Shown here: positions 46,644 to 55,400 of the stretch, piece after piece
Layout of the letters: every line of letters starts with the position of its first letter
Position numbering within the stretch: the stretch's first letter is position 1
Notes under the pieces: model-generated
Seen by the model: the letters and a program-made list of their open reading frames with translations, nothing else
What the model was told of the DNA's origin: nothing
The model's database searches: none
From: a virus
DNA length: 64,000 nucleotides
Strand: one strand, 5' to 3'
Virus record (IMG/VR): IMGVR_UViG_3300033273_000833
Span: 124,001-188,000 of that record
Program-made: the position numbers and the translations under genes

Positions 46644-47611
46644 CGAACAGATTCCTTGATCGTAACAGTGCCCTCCATGAACCCATTTTGGCTGATTGAA
46701 ATTTCTTGAGTATCTATTTGGCCTGCAATTGTTAAAGTTCTAGCGATTGCCTGCCCAGGTTGATTCTCCGCACCAATTGCTTTTAATAAAATGCTGATTG
46801 TTGCATTTCTTTTGTCGTGACCTTTAAAATTTATGACTTTACCAATATCTTCCCCTTGCACTGTGACTTCGCGGTTAATTGCTCCAAGATTTACTTCCAC
46901 AGGATGTCTTTTTCCAACTACATAAATAGGAAGTCTTTCATATGATTCCGTCCAACTAATGGATACTGGATGCTCTACTCCGATAGTGGCTCTATTATAA
47001 CCGACTAATTCAGTTGTTACATGATTTTGGGTGTTTAAAGGAGTTATGGATATATTTGGTTCAGGCGGAGGAACTACAGGGGTAAATGTATCTCCCTCTA
47101 GTTCGTCTGGGTTGGATGTTCCTATATTTCTAAAATCATCATTTACGCTAGCAGTTGAACTGCCATCGCGATCTGAAGTCATTTTGTAAATAGAAAAGTC
47201 CGCGCTAATATTGGCGGGTTTGTATGGCTCCAGCGTTAAATTAAAAGAATTTAAATATGTTTGGCCAAAGTTGAATCCTGCAAGTCTTCCATATAATTCA
47301 TCAGCTTCACCAGTTTTACTAATAATTTGATCGCTGTTTCCATTTAAAAAAAAGTCTGTATTTAAGCTTGCGGTTAAAGGTGCGTCTGGGAAGTATCTAT
47401 GAAGTTGTTGTTTGCCCAGAGTTCGCATTGGGGGGACTGAGGCAGAAATTTGCAATCCAGCACTTGTTGAATAAATGTAGTCATTTGAGCTTGCGTTGAC
47501 TGGGTAGTCTGGGTAATCAGCAGCATTAGCTCTTGAGTGATAACTTGTTCCAACCGCTCCTATATAAAGCGGTGTTTCTGTATATCTGTAGAAACTTCTT
47601 TGGTTGCTCAT
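46640..47611 (-). CDS. Tail tube-like/virion protein, 323 aa
   Basis: The C-terminal half contains LPIYVVGKRHPVEV, closely matching EPVYVVGRDRPVEV in the N-terminal part of the giant FN3 protein (gene 52452), so the two share a domain. The fold is beta-rich with a Pro-rich linker. A tail tube or tail-terminator-like role is the best guess. Confidence 0.55.
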   Translation of the reverse strand: MSNQRSFYRYTETPLYIGAVGTSYHSRANAADYPDYPVNASSNDYIYSTSAGLQISASVPPMRTLGKQQLHRYFPDAPLTASLNTDFFLNGNSDQIISKTGEADELYGRLAGFNFGQTYLNSFNLTLEPYKPANISADFSIYKMTSDRDGSSTASVNDDFRNIGTSNPDELEGDTFTPVVPPPEPNISITPLNTQNHVTTELVGYNRATIGVEHPVSISWTESYERLPIYVVGKRHPVEVNLGAINREVTVQGEDIGKVINFKGHDKRNATISILLKAIGAENQPGQAIARTLTIAGQIDTQEISISQNGFMEGTVTIKESVR

Positions 47612-47618
47612 ATTCTAT

Positions 47619-47625
47619 ATTACAC
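47619..47625 (-). promoter_or_regulatory. Late-type promoter motif, minus strand (gene 47611)
   Basis: GTGTAAT (47625-47619), 7 nt before ATG 47611. Confidence 0.65.
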
Positions 47626-47636
47626 TAAATTAAAAG

Positions 47637-48161
47637 TTAAATTCCAATAAAGGAAAAATAAAACTTATTGTTGTTTACTCCAGCCAAATTATTATTAATA
47701 TATAAATTACTGCCACTAATAAAAGCGTGTGCTGCATAATTTAAACCAGACCCCCCGCCAGCATTAGCGATCCTCGGGGCGTCACTTAAATATTTTGACC
47801 CAGCAAGCACTGGAATCTCTACTCCATTATATTGAAAAAATTGAGCAGTTGACCCTCCATTTGACTCAGCATGCATGCCTAAATAGTAATAAGTTTTTGT
47901 CGAATCAATGGAAATACCTGACAGACCAGGCGTATTCAGATAAGTCGATATAAGTGTTCCCTGGTATTGTGCCGTAATCCCTTTTTCCCACTTTACGACA
48001 CTAGCAGAACCTTGAGATGAATTTGATGATATATACAAAAGTAAGTCTGAAGCTTTAATATTTTCCGTAGTACCAGCATTTCTAGCTACAAGCAATAAAT
48101 CATCATCATGTAATGTAGATACTGTATTTAAATCTCTTACTTTTATGCTTTCGATTGACAT
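47637..48161 (-). CDS. Tail fibre-like protein, 174 aa
   Basis: N-terminal adaptor (SIKVRDLNTVSTLHDDDLLLV) of the same kind as in genes 49798, 52435 and 30611, then a compact beta-rich receptor-type domain (IANAGGGSGLNYAAHAFISG). Starts 19 nt inside the upstream gene. Confidence 0.6.
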   Translation of the reverse strand: MSIESIKVRDLNTVSTLHDDDLLLVARNAGTTENIKASDLLLYISSNSSQGSASVVKWEKGITAQYQGTLISTYLNTPGLSGISIDSTKTYYYLGMHAESNGGSTAQFFQYNGVEIPVLAGSKYLSDAPRIANAGGGSGLNYAAHAFISGSNLYINNNLAGVNNNKFYFSFIGI

Positions 48162-49798
48162 ATTTTTTCCAACTCTTTAATTCTTTTTTCTTGATCTTTT
48201 ATACACTCTATTAGTAATGGTATTATACTATTATATTTTACACTTTTAAAGCCATTTTCTTTATCTTTGACGGCTTCTGGCAAAACAAGCTCTACTTCTT
48301 GAGCAAGCACACCGTAATCTTTACCAGAATATTTTGGCTGCATTTCTTCTTTCCAGTCAAAAGATATTCCATTTATTTGTTCTATTTTATTTATCGGACT
48401 ATCTATTGTTTGGATGTTTTCCTTAAGTCTTTGGTCAGAGGCGCTATAGTATGCAACAACATCATTATAACAGAGCAGGTCTCCACTGGCGTCAATTTCC
48501 ACGCTCTTGCTTCCTGATGTATAGAAACATATACTATCCAAATCTGGGCTTTCTTCTGTTGTTATATAAGTATCATTGTCTGCATCAGATATACCTGTTA
48601 ATAAGTCTATGGTTGCGAAATCTCCCGTTTGACCCGTAGTGACGAAAACGCCAGTTTCTCCAGTTGTCACAAAATCCCCTGTTAAGCCAGTAGTGACAAA
48701 GTCTCCTGTTTGAGCTGTAGTAACGAAAATGCCAGTTTCTCCAGTGGTCACAAAATCCCCTGTTAAGCCAGTAGTGATAAAGTCTCCTGTTTGAGCTGTA
48801 GTAACGAAAATGCCAGTTTCTCCAGTGGTCACAAAATCCCCTGTCAAGCCAGTAGTAACGAAGTCTCCCGTTTGACCCGTAGTGACAAACACGCCAGTTT
48901 CTCCAGTAGTTACAAAATCTCCTGTCAGGTCAGTAGTAACGAAGTCTCCCGTTTGACTCGTAGTGACAAATACACCAGTTTCACTATCAGTTACAAAATG
49001 ACCTGTCTCAACTCCAGTTAATACAGTCAAACCACTAATTGTCAGCTCTTGACTGAAGTTTCCTATTTGCCCTGTGATAGTATCGAAAACTCCACTAGTT
49101 CCTTTGAATTTATACCCACTAATGTCACCCGTAACAGAAACATCAGTTACAGACTCTACAAATGTTTCTCCCGTAACATATAGATTTCCTCCAATAGCTA
49201 AATCTCCAGTAACTCTAAAATCATGAAAAAATCCACTGACGCCACTCAATTGCTCTTCTGAATATATTAAATTAGAGCTTCCGTTGAATGATGAACCGCT
49301 TTTGTATTGAATTGAGTAATTAGGTCCACTAACGGTTGCTGTTGAGTTAGAAAATGGAGCCCATGCATTATTCGTGTAGCCTTCAAATTGGCTTAGTTCT
49401 GTATTGTATCTTATTAAACCGTCTGCAGCGAACGGTCTTTGGGCAGATGATCCCGCAGGCAACTTAATGCCGTCAGATGTAAAAACTCCTAGTCCGCAGT
49501 TTGTTGAGACGGGAGCATTTAATGGGTTTATATTGATGCCTGATTTATTGAAATTTACAGAAGTTATTCCGCTACAACTTATGGACGCAGTGTCGTCTCC
49601 AGTATGAACACTAAATTTTGTGTCGCCGTCTTGATCTTCTATTTCTATATACTGCTTTAATTTGCTTATAGATATTTTAGAAGTTCTTGGAACATTGGCG
49701 GTTTCAGCTCCTGATTCAGTTATGACTAAAAAATCAGTTGATTCATTTGTGAAATCATCTGAAAACGTAGGTAAACCTCTTATTTTAACATTAGCCAT
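48143..49798 (-). CDS. Tail fibre with 9-residue repeats and S74 intramolecular chaperone, 551 aa
   Basis: Adaptor-type N-terminus (KIRGLPTFSDDFTNESTDFLV), a middle with about 15 repeats of the form xTGxFVTTx, and a C-terminal Peptidase_S74/endosialidase chaperone (SDQRLKENIQTID ... YGVLAQEVELVLPE ... YNSIIPLLIECIKDQEK). The chaperone normally trims itself off after trimerisation. The repeats probably form a beta-helical shaft. Confidence 0.85.
   Translation of the reverse strand: MANVKIRGLPTFSDDFTNESTDFLVITESGAETANVPRTSKISISKLKQYIEIEDQDGDTKFSVHTGDDTASISCSGITSVNFNKSGININPLNAPVSTNCGLGVFTSDGIKLPAGSSAQRPFAADGLIRYNTELSQFEGYTNNAWAPFSNSTATVSGPNYSIQYKSGSSFNGSSNLIYSEEQLSGVSGFFHDFRVTGDLAIGGNLYVTGETFVESVTDVSVTGDISGYKFKGTSGVFDTITGQIGNFSQELTISGLTVLTGVETGHFVTDSETGVFVTTSQTGDFVTTDLTGDFVTTGETGVFVTTGQTGDFVTTGLTGDFVTTGETGIFVTTAQTGDFITTGLTGDFVTTGETGIFVTTAQTGDFVTTGLTGDFVTTGETGVFVTTGQTGDFATIDLLTGISDADNDTYITTEESPDLDSICFYTSGSKSVEIDASGDLLCYNDVVAYYSASDQRLKENIQTIDSPINKIEQINGISFDWKEEMQPKYSGKDYGVLAQEVELVLPEAVKDKENGFKSVKYNSIIPLLIECIKDQEKRIKELEKICQSKA
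48611..49012 (-). repeat. Coding tandem repeats, 27-nt unit in an 81-nt higher-order unit
   Basis: The encoded repeats follow the order ETGxFVTTx, QTGDFVTTx, LTGDFVTTx, so three 9-residue units make an 81-nt super-repeat present about four to five times, with near-identical DNA in the middle. Confidence 0.8.
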
Positions 49799-49809
49799 AT
49801 ATAGTATAT

Positions 49810-49816
49810 ATTACAC
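49810..49816 (-). promoter_or_regulatory. Late-type promoter motif, minus strand (gene 49798)
   Basis: GTGTAAT (49816-49810), 11 nt before ATG 49798. Confidence 0.5.
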
Positions 49817-50044
49817 TTTTACAATTGATCCATTTTTATAATAAAGTTTTTCTTTATCGTCACTTTTATTTCGTATAATATTTTCTACATTAATATATTC
49901 AGAGTCATCTACTACTACAACTTTTATTTCGTCTTTATTGTGTGATTTATCTATATATTGTATAGCATCTAATCTTGGCTTTTTTGATTCAGCTGGAAAT
50001 GCAAAAATAATTTGATCGTTTTTGTTTATAAATAAATGTATCAC
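49811..50044 (-). CDS. Small tail-region protein, 77 aa
   Basis: Lys/Asp-rich, alpha/beta protein coupled by ATGA overlap to the glycine-rich fibre gene; its C-terminal codons contain the late motif of the next gene. A small fibre adaptor or chaperone is possible. Confidence 0.55.
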   Translation of the reverse strand: MIHLFINKNDQIIFAFPAESKKPRLDAIQYIDKSHNKDEIKVVVVDDSEYINVENIIRNKSDDKEKLYYKNGSIVKV

Positions 50045-51051
50045 CCTATTACTCCTTTTAGTGTTGCAGATCCAAAAGTCCCGTTGTATAAACTGCTTGA
50101 ATTGATTGTGAAACCGTTTTTTCTTAACAAATATCCAGCAGCTCCTCCACTTGCGGCGTTACCAAATCCTGCCTTCGCCAGATTTCCTCCAGGCATTGGA
50201 GCATACATATCTTGCGAAAAAGTGGATCCTGGAGAGCCTCCAGTCGTGCTTGTTCCAGCGCTTCCATTTGCGTTGCCTAAGCCTCCTTGCCCAGGAAGGA
50301 TACCAGCTCCCCCGCCTCCACCGCTGTAAAGAGATCCTGAACCTCCTCCACCTCCTCCAAAGATGCTTCCACCATTATTTTCTATATAAATTCCATATTG
50401 CAAGCTAATTGCATCCCCACCATCTTTTCCATTTACGTCTGTGTTATAATTTAGCGCATTTCCACCATCCCCGCCTGCAGCTGAAATTATACCTTCGTTG
50501 ATAACTTTTACATAAGAGTTATTCTCCCAGCCAGTTCCCGTTTGCAGTGCTGGTACGCTACTATCTTTAGAATAAATTATTCCTTTATTTATAAAAATTA
50601 AAGCCTCTGCCTCTGTAGTATAACCTCTTGTCTGATATAAAAGCGATCTTAAATTAACATTTGCTAGCGAGGTTTCATTGACAATATGTATGGCTACAAT
50701 TGATGTAGATCCAGTTTCATCGTCGCTCACTAAATTATCTCCGTCGTCTGTTGTTAGCCAGCCGTCATAAGATTGCTCTAAAAGAGTGGGATAATCTCCT
50801 TCTCCATCTGCAATAATATAGTACCCAGGATTTGCGTCCATAAATTCAAATTCAGAAAATTTAAAATCTGAACCTAATGTAAATGGGCTTAAGGTTTCGC
50901 CAGCATCTCCTATTCTTGGAAAAGATGAATTAAAGGCGAAATTAGAAACATCTCTTGTTGATATAGAGCTTGTTAAGGGAATTCCTCCCGCCTCTCCTCT
51001 TATCCTGCTTAGTGATATCGGGCCTGTAGTCTTTGAGTTTATGCGGGTCAT
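50041..51051 (-). CDS. Glycine-rich tail adhesin, 336 aa
   Basis: N-terminal module with GPISLSRIRGEAGG and FKFSEFEF motifs (virion anchor shared with gene 51048), a middle beta-rich domain, and a C-terminal Gly-rich region with several GGGGG stretches. Gly-rich tips of this kind (as in T2-like adhesins) bind host receptors. A likely host-range determinant. Confidence 0.65.
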   Translation of the reverse strand: MTRINSKTTGPISLSRIRGEAGGIPLTSSISTRDVSNFAFNSSFPRIGDAGETLSPFTLGSDFKFSEFEFMDANPGYYIIADGEGDYPTLLEQSYDGWLTTDDGDNLVSDDETGSTSIVAIHIVNETSLANVNLRSLLYQTRGYTTEAEALIFINKGIIYSKDSSVPALQTGTGWENNSYVKVINEGIISAAGGDGGNALNYNTDVNGKDGGDAISLQYGIYIENNGGSIFGGGGGGSGSLYSGGGGGAGILPGQGGLGNANGSAGTSTTGGSPGSTFSQDMYAPMPGGNLAKAGFGNAASGGAAGYLLRKNGFTINSSSLYNGTFGSATLKGVIG

Positions 51052-51656
51052 AATAGCTGGGTATAAGAGCCATAGTTTTGTGGACTAACAATGCTTCCAT
51101 TGTTGATTAAAATGATTTCAGAACTTGCGGGCCAGCTAGATTGCTGCAAATGTATATTATTAATATTTCCGTTATTTGTGAACTCAAAGAAAATTCTTGA
51201 ATATGGATAACCAAAATTTCTGCAAAATTCTGCAAAAAGATAAATGTCTCCAGTGTCGCTGTTGTTTTCGGCTTTATGTTTTATTATAGTTTCATCCCCA
51301 ACTTTATCATCGGTCCTTAATGCTCTTCCATTGTCGTCTGTGATTAAAAAAGCGCCAGTATCTTTTATTCTGCTAGAATGAGCTTGCGCTCCGTCTTTAA
51401 ATTCAGAAATCAAAAAATTATTATCATCATAACCATCAAATTGATAAAATTCAGAAAATTTAATGTTTGAAGATCTGCCTGGTATAATTTGGCCATATTC
51501 GTCTACAAAATTTGGGGCAGATACGTCTCCTGTTCTGTATGGATCCGAAGATTTGTCTCTTACAAATTGATCTTGTTTTGATATGTTGCCGTATCCGTAT
51601 GAACTCTCGCCTATAATTTCACTCAATGAAATTGGGCCTGATCCTGGCAGTGTCAT
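51048..51656 (-). CDS. Tail fibre-like protein, 202 aa
   Basis: N-terminal GPISLSEIIGE followed by DEYGQIIPGRSSNIKFSEFY, the same anchor as in genes 50041 and 30636. The remaining 120 residues are a beta domain. Overlaps neighbours by 4 nt on both sides. Confidence 0.6.
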   Translation of the reverse strand: MTLPGSGPISLSEIIGESSYGYGNISKQDQFVRDKSSDPYRTGDVSAPNFVDEYGQIIPGRSSNIKFSEFYQFDGYDDNNFLISEFKDGAQAHSSRIKDTGAFLITDDNGRALRTDDKVGDETIIKHKAENNSDTGDIYLFAEFCRNFGYPYSRIFFEFTNNGNINNIHLQQSSWPASSEIILINNGSIVSPQNYGSYTQLL

Positions 51657-52435
51657 TTTATTTTACTCTTTAATTCGTCAATTTGTTTTTGTTGATCTTT
51701 AATAGCTTCAATCAGTAGTCCAATTATGTTTTGGTAGGCAACAGCTTTTTTGCCTTCAGGTAAATCTTTAACTACTTCTGGGATAACTTGTTCAACTTCT
51801 TGCGCAACTAGACCCATGTGAATTTTTTCTTTGTCTTCAGAATCTTTTCTCGTATACAAACGCCCATTGAGTCTTTTAACTTTTTGGATAGCATGAGGGA
51901 TTGGTCTTATGTTATCTTTTACAGAAACGTCAGAGAAAGCAACAATATCATTTGACGCATAAATAGATGTAGTCCCTACTACATTATGTACTTCAAGGGC
52001 TCCCAGAATGTTATTTCCGATTGAGGAAGATTCAATATCTGCTGATCCGTTTTGACCTATAGAGACATGATTGTTAAAACCAACATTTTCATCAAATACT
52101 TTTGCTGCCGTAATATCTTGGGCTGTATTTACCGTAACAAAATTATTACCTAGATTTGTAAGCGCAGATGTGTTTGCGTCTATGTCTGAAATCAGATTCG
52201 TAAATATATTACCAGTTCCTCCTACTGTGATATCATTAGTTGATTCCAGGTCGGTTGTAGTTACTGACAGAGGAGAAATATTAACATCTCCATTTTGAAT
52301 CATGGCTCCTTCTAAATTTGAAAAGGTAGTTTGTTTTGTTTCATCCGCGCTTGAGTCTACAACCACAAACAAGTCTGCGGTAGCTATTTCGTCGTAAGCT
52401 AAAGAATTTAGATCTGAAATTTTACTTTCTGCCAT
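51653..52435 (-). CDS. Tail fibre with S74 intramolecular chaperone, 260 aa
   Basis: N-terminal adaptor (SKISDLNSLAYDEIATADLFVV), a short shaft, and a complete C-terminal S74 chaperone (SVKDNIRPIPHAIQKVKRLNG ... MGLVAQEVEQVIPE ... YQNIIGLLIEAIKDQQK). Two S74 fibres in one operon suggest distinct receptor-binding trimers. (Motif at the start of the chaperone: DVSVKDNIRPI.). Confidence 0.8.
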   Translation of the reverse strand: MAESKISDLNSLAYDEIATADLFVVVDSSADETKQTTFSNLEGAMIQNGDVNISPLSVTTTDLESTNDITVGGTGNIFTNLISDIDANTSALTNLGNNFVTVNTAQDITAAKVFDENVGFNNHVSIGQNGSADIESSSIGNNILGALEVHNVVGTTSIYASNDIVAFSDVSVKDNIRPIPHAIQKVKRLNGRLYTRKDSEDKEKIHMGLVAQEVEQVIPEVVKDLPEGKKAVAYQNIIGLLIEAIKDQQKQIDELKSKIK

Positions 52436-52442
52436 ATATTAT

Positions 52443-52449
52443 ATTACAC
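52443..52449 (-). promoter_or_regulatory. Late-type promoter motif, minus strand (gene 52435)
   Basis: GTGTAAT (52449-52443), 7 nt before ATG 52435. Confidence 0.65.
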
Positions 52450-52451
52450 TT

Positions 52452-55400
52452 TTAATTATTGTCTTCTAATAAAATAATACCTGAGTTTTGTTGTAAAATT
52501 GGAGATTCGTCTTGTTGTAAAAGAGCTTTGGAACTAGAAAAATCAAATACTGCAGACTCGCATGATTCTCCAGATTCATTTTCAGCAACGCCTATTGCGT
52601 AGTATTGAGCTCCAGGAGATAAGGATGAAAGATTAACTGAGTTCGACTCAAAATCATCTTCGAAATATAAATTATTTAAATTTTCATCTGTATAAACTCT
52701 TATAGTGTATTTCGATACTGTTGTAGATGAGTTTGATGTATTTTCTGAAAATGTGGATATAAAGTTTAATGTTATACCTGCTCCAGAAGCTCCATTGCTA
52801 ACCGTAAAACCTGGTCTAAATGGTTTTGTTAGTACAGTAATTATATTAGAGCTTAAGGAGTCTCCTTCTGCGTTATAAGATCTGACTCTATAATAATATA
52901 ATGTTCCCGTCGAAAGATTTTTAATATCTAAAGAGTTTGACGATCCACCTGAAACTTCATAGTTTTCTAGATATATCTCAGATCCTCCAGAGTCTTGAAC
53001 GCTTGAGAAAGTTGAAAAGTCGGAATTTTCTGATAAGTCAATATAATATCCAGATGCTCCTGCTTGCGCATTCCAATTGATAGTAAATGATGCTGCGGTT
53101 GCTGAAAAGGTATGACCTGTTTCGCTGCAGTCAACGTTGTTGTTTGTTGCGGCTGTAGCCGTTGGAGAAGAAACTATTAGAGTTGTTGTTTGTACCGATG
53201 ACGCTCCGCAGGTTAGATCTAGGGAATTATAAGCTTCTACTTTTGAGTAATAAACATTTTGAGTTAAGCCATCAACCGAAATATTGTTCGTAAAAACATC
53301 TATTCCGTCATAAGAGGCTAATACCGTAGAAAAATCAGAAACTTCGGATAAGTAAAATTTAAAATAACTAACTCCATCTGGGTATGACCAGCTGGCTGTA
53401 AAAGAGGTGGCTGCAATTTGAGAAGAAATTCTGGTTGTTGGTACTTCTGGTGGTGTTATAATAATTATTTCGGAGGCAGACCCTTCTCCGCAATCGTTAT
53501 ACGGTACAATTTTTACATAATAAGTTGTACCCTTCGAGAGGTTGCATATTTCATGAGTGGTATCAGATTGCGAAATTTCTTTGTGGCCATAATCTGCGAT
53601 AGTATCTGTAAAGCTTGAATCCGTAGCAACGTATAATTTGTAACCATTGACTCCTGTTGAGGAGTCCCAAGCGATATCGGCGCAATTATCACAACCAATA
53701 TCGGTATACCTAAAATTCGAAACCTCGTTGGGTATTGTTATTATATATTCTGAATTAGAATAAGATGTTTCAGAATCTTTATTTTTGGCCTTAATCCGAA
53801 AATAATAAGTAGTACCGCCTAATAAACCAGTAAATACAATTGACGTTGAGGCTGTAGAGTGTGATGTATCAAAACCATTTACGAAAGAAGAAAACGATGA
53901 TGATGTTGAAAGATTAACTTCGTAAGAAGTTGCGTTTTGACTAGCTATCCAATCAAGAGTAAACCCAAAAGATGTATCAGTATAATTACAGTTAGAAGTT
54001 TCTATACCAGTAACTGCAGAGGGAGCTGACGAATTTGTTGTAAGAGAAATTGATGAAGATTTTGCACCTTCTCCACATGAAGAATTAGAAGCTGATACTC
54101 TGATGTAATAATTTGAATCTTGCTGTATTCCCGTTGTAAAAGTAGTGCTAGTTAAGGCTGTTGTTACGCTTTCGAGCACTGAGCTAAAATTTGGGTTTGT
54201 GGAAATGTCAACTATATACTGATTCGCGGATGCAGAACTATCCCATGTTGCAGTAATTGACGTGTCAGAAAAAGATGATATCGATAGATTCGATGGAGCT
54301 GCTGGCTTTGTGGTGACATAGAGAGGACTAGATTCTGAAGAAAGGCCATATTCATTTCCAGCTTGAACTGTAACCCTGTATTGGGTGCCGTCTAATAAAT
54401 TATTAAACTTAACAGAGTTCTGATAGGAATTGACAAACGTAATTAAGTTTGCGTTAATATATAAATTTACTCGATAGTAATCTGCGCTAGATGTAGCAGT
54501 CCAATCAACTTCAAACCCTCCTAGAAAACAATCTACTTTCGATAAGCCTACAACCGAAGACGCTAAAGATTTTGTAGTAAAATCCTGTACACTTGAGGCT
54601 TGGCTTTCTCCGCACCCATCGTTTTCTGATTTAATATAAATAAAATATTTTTGATCAGAATCTAGTCCATTTATTGTATATGCAGTATCAGTTGTAGATA
54701 TTTCTGAATAAGTAGATACTCCATCTTTTCTATAAAAAATTATGTAATTACTTGCTGATTGTACTGAATTCCAAGATAAGGAAACTGAATCAATTGAAGT
54801 TGAATTAATATTCAAACTTGGAGTTTGTGGGAAAGTTAGAAAGTTTTTAGAAGGAGAATACTCTGAATACCCAAAACTATTTTTAGATCTTACCTTATAA
54901 TGATATTTTTTTCCAGGATCTAGATTGGTTATAACCTCAGAGGTAGATGAGGTTAAGAATCCTTGCGTATAACCACCTTCGAAAAATGAGAAATTAGGAT
55001 CTTCTGATAATACTAAATTATACTCACTGGCATTAGCTGCAGCATTCCAGGAAGCGGTTATTCCATAATAAGAACAATTTGCCGAACTAAGCCCTGCGGG
55101 CGTTGACGGCATGGATGCTGTAAGGACATTAACGCTTGATGAATTTAAGCTTAATCCGCATCCTAAATTTTTAGCCCTAGCTCTTATGTAGTATCTTGTG
55201 TTTGAGGATAGACCGTTGACTGAGATTGTCGTATCTGTTGTTTCTTTGGATTGAAAATCATCAATAAAGCTAGAAAAAGTTGAGCTTGTTGAAATATCTA
55301 CCTCATAGGAAATTACTGAATTCGGTTCCGATAAAGAAATTTGAAAACTATCAGCCGTAATATTATCGGTAGTTATTGTTGGGGCTGAGGGAGCCATTTG

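Noticed and set aside
48611-49012. CRISPR-like regular repeats
   Set aside because: The repeats are in-frame coding repeats without variable spacers.
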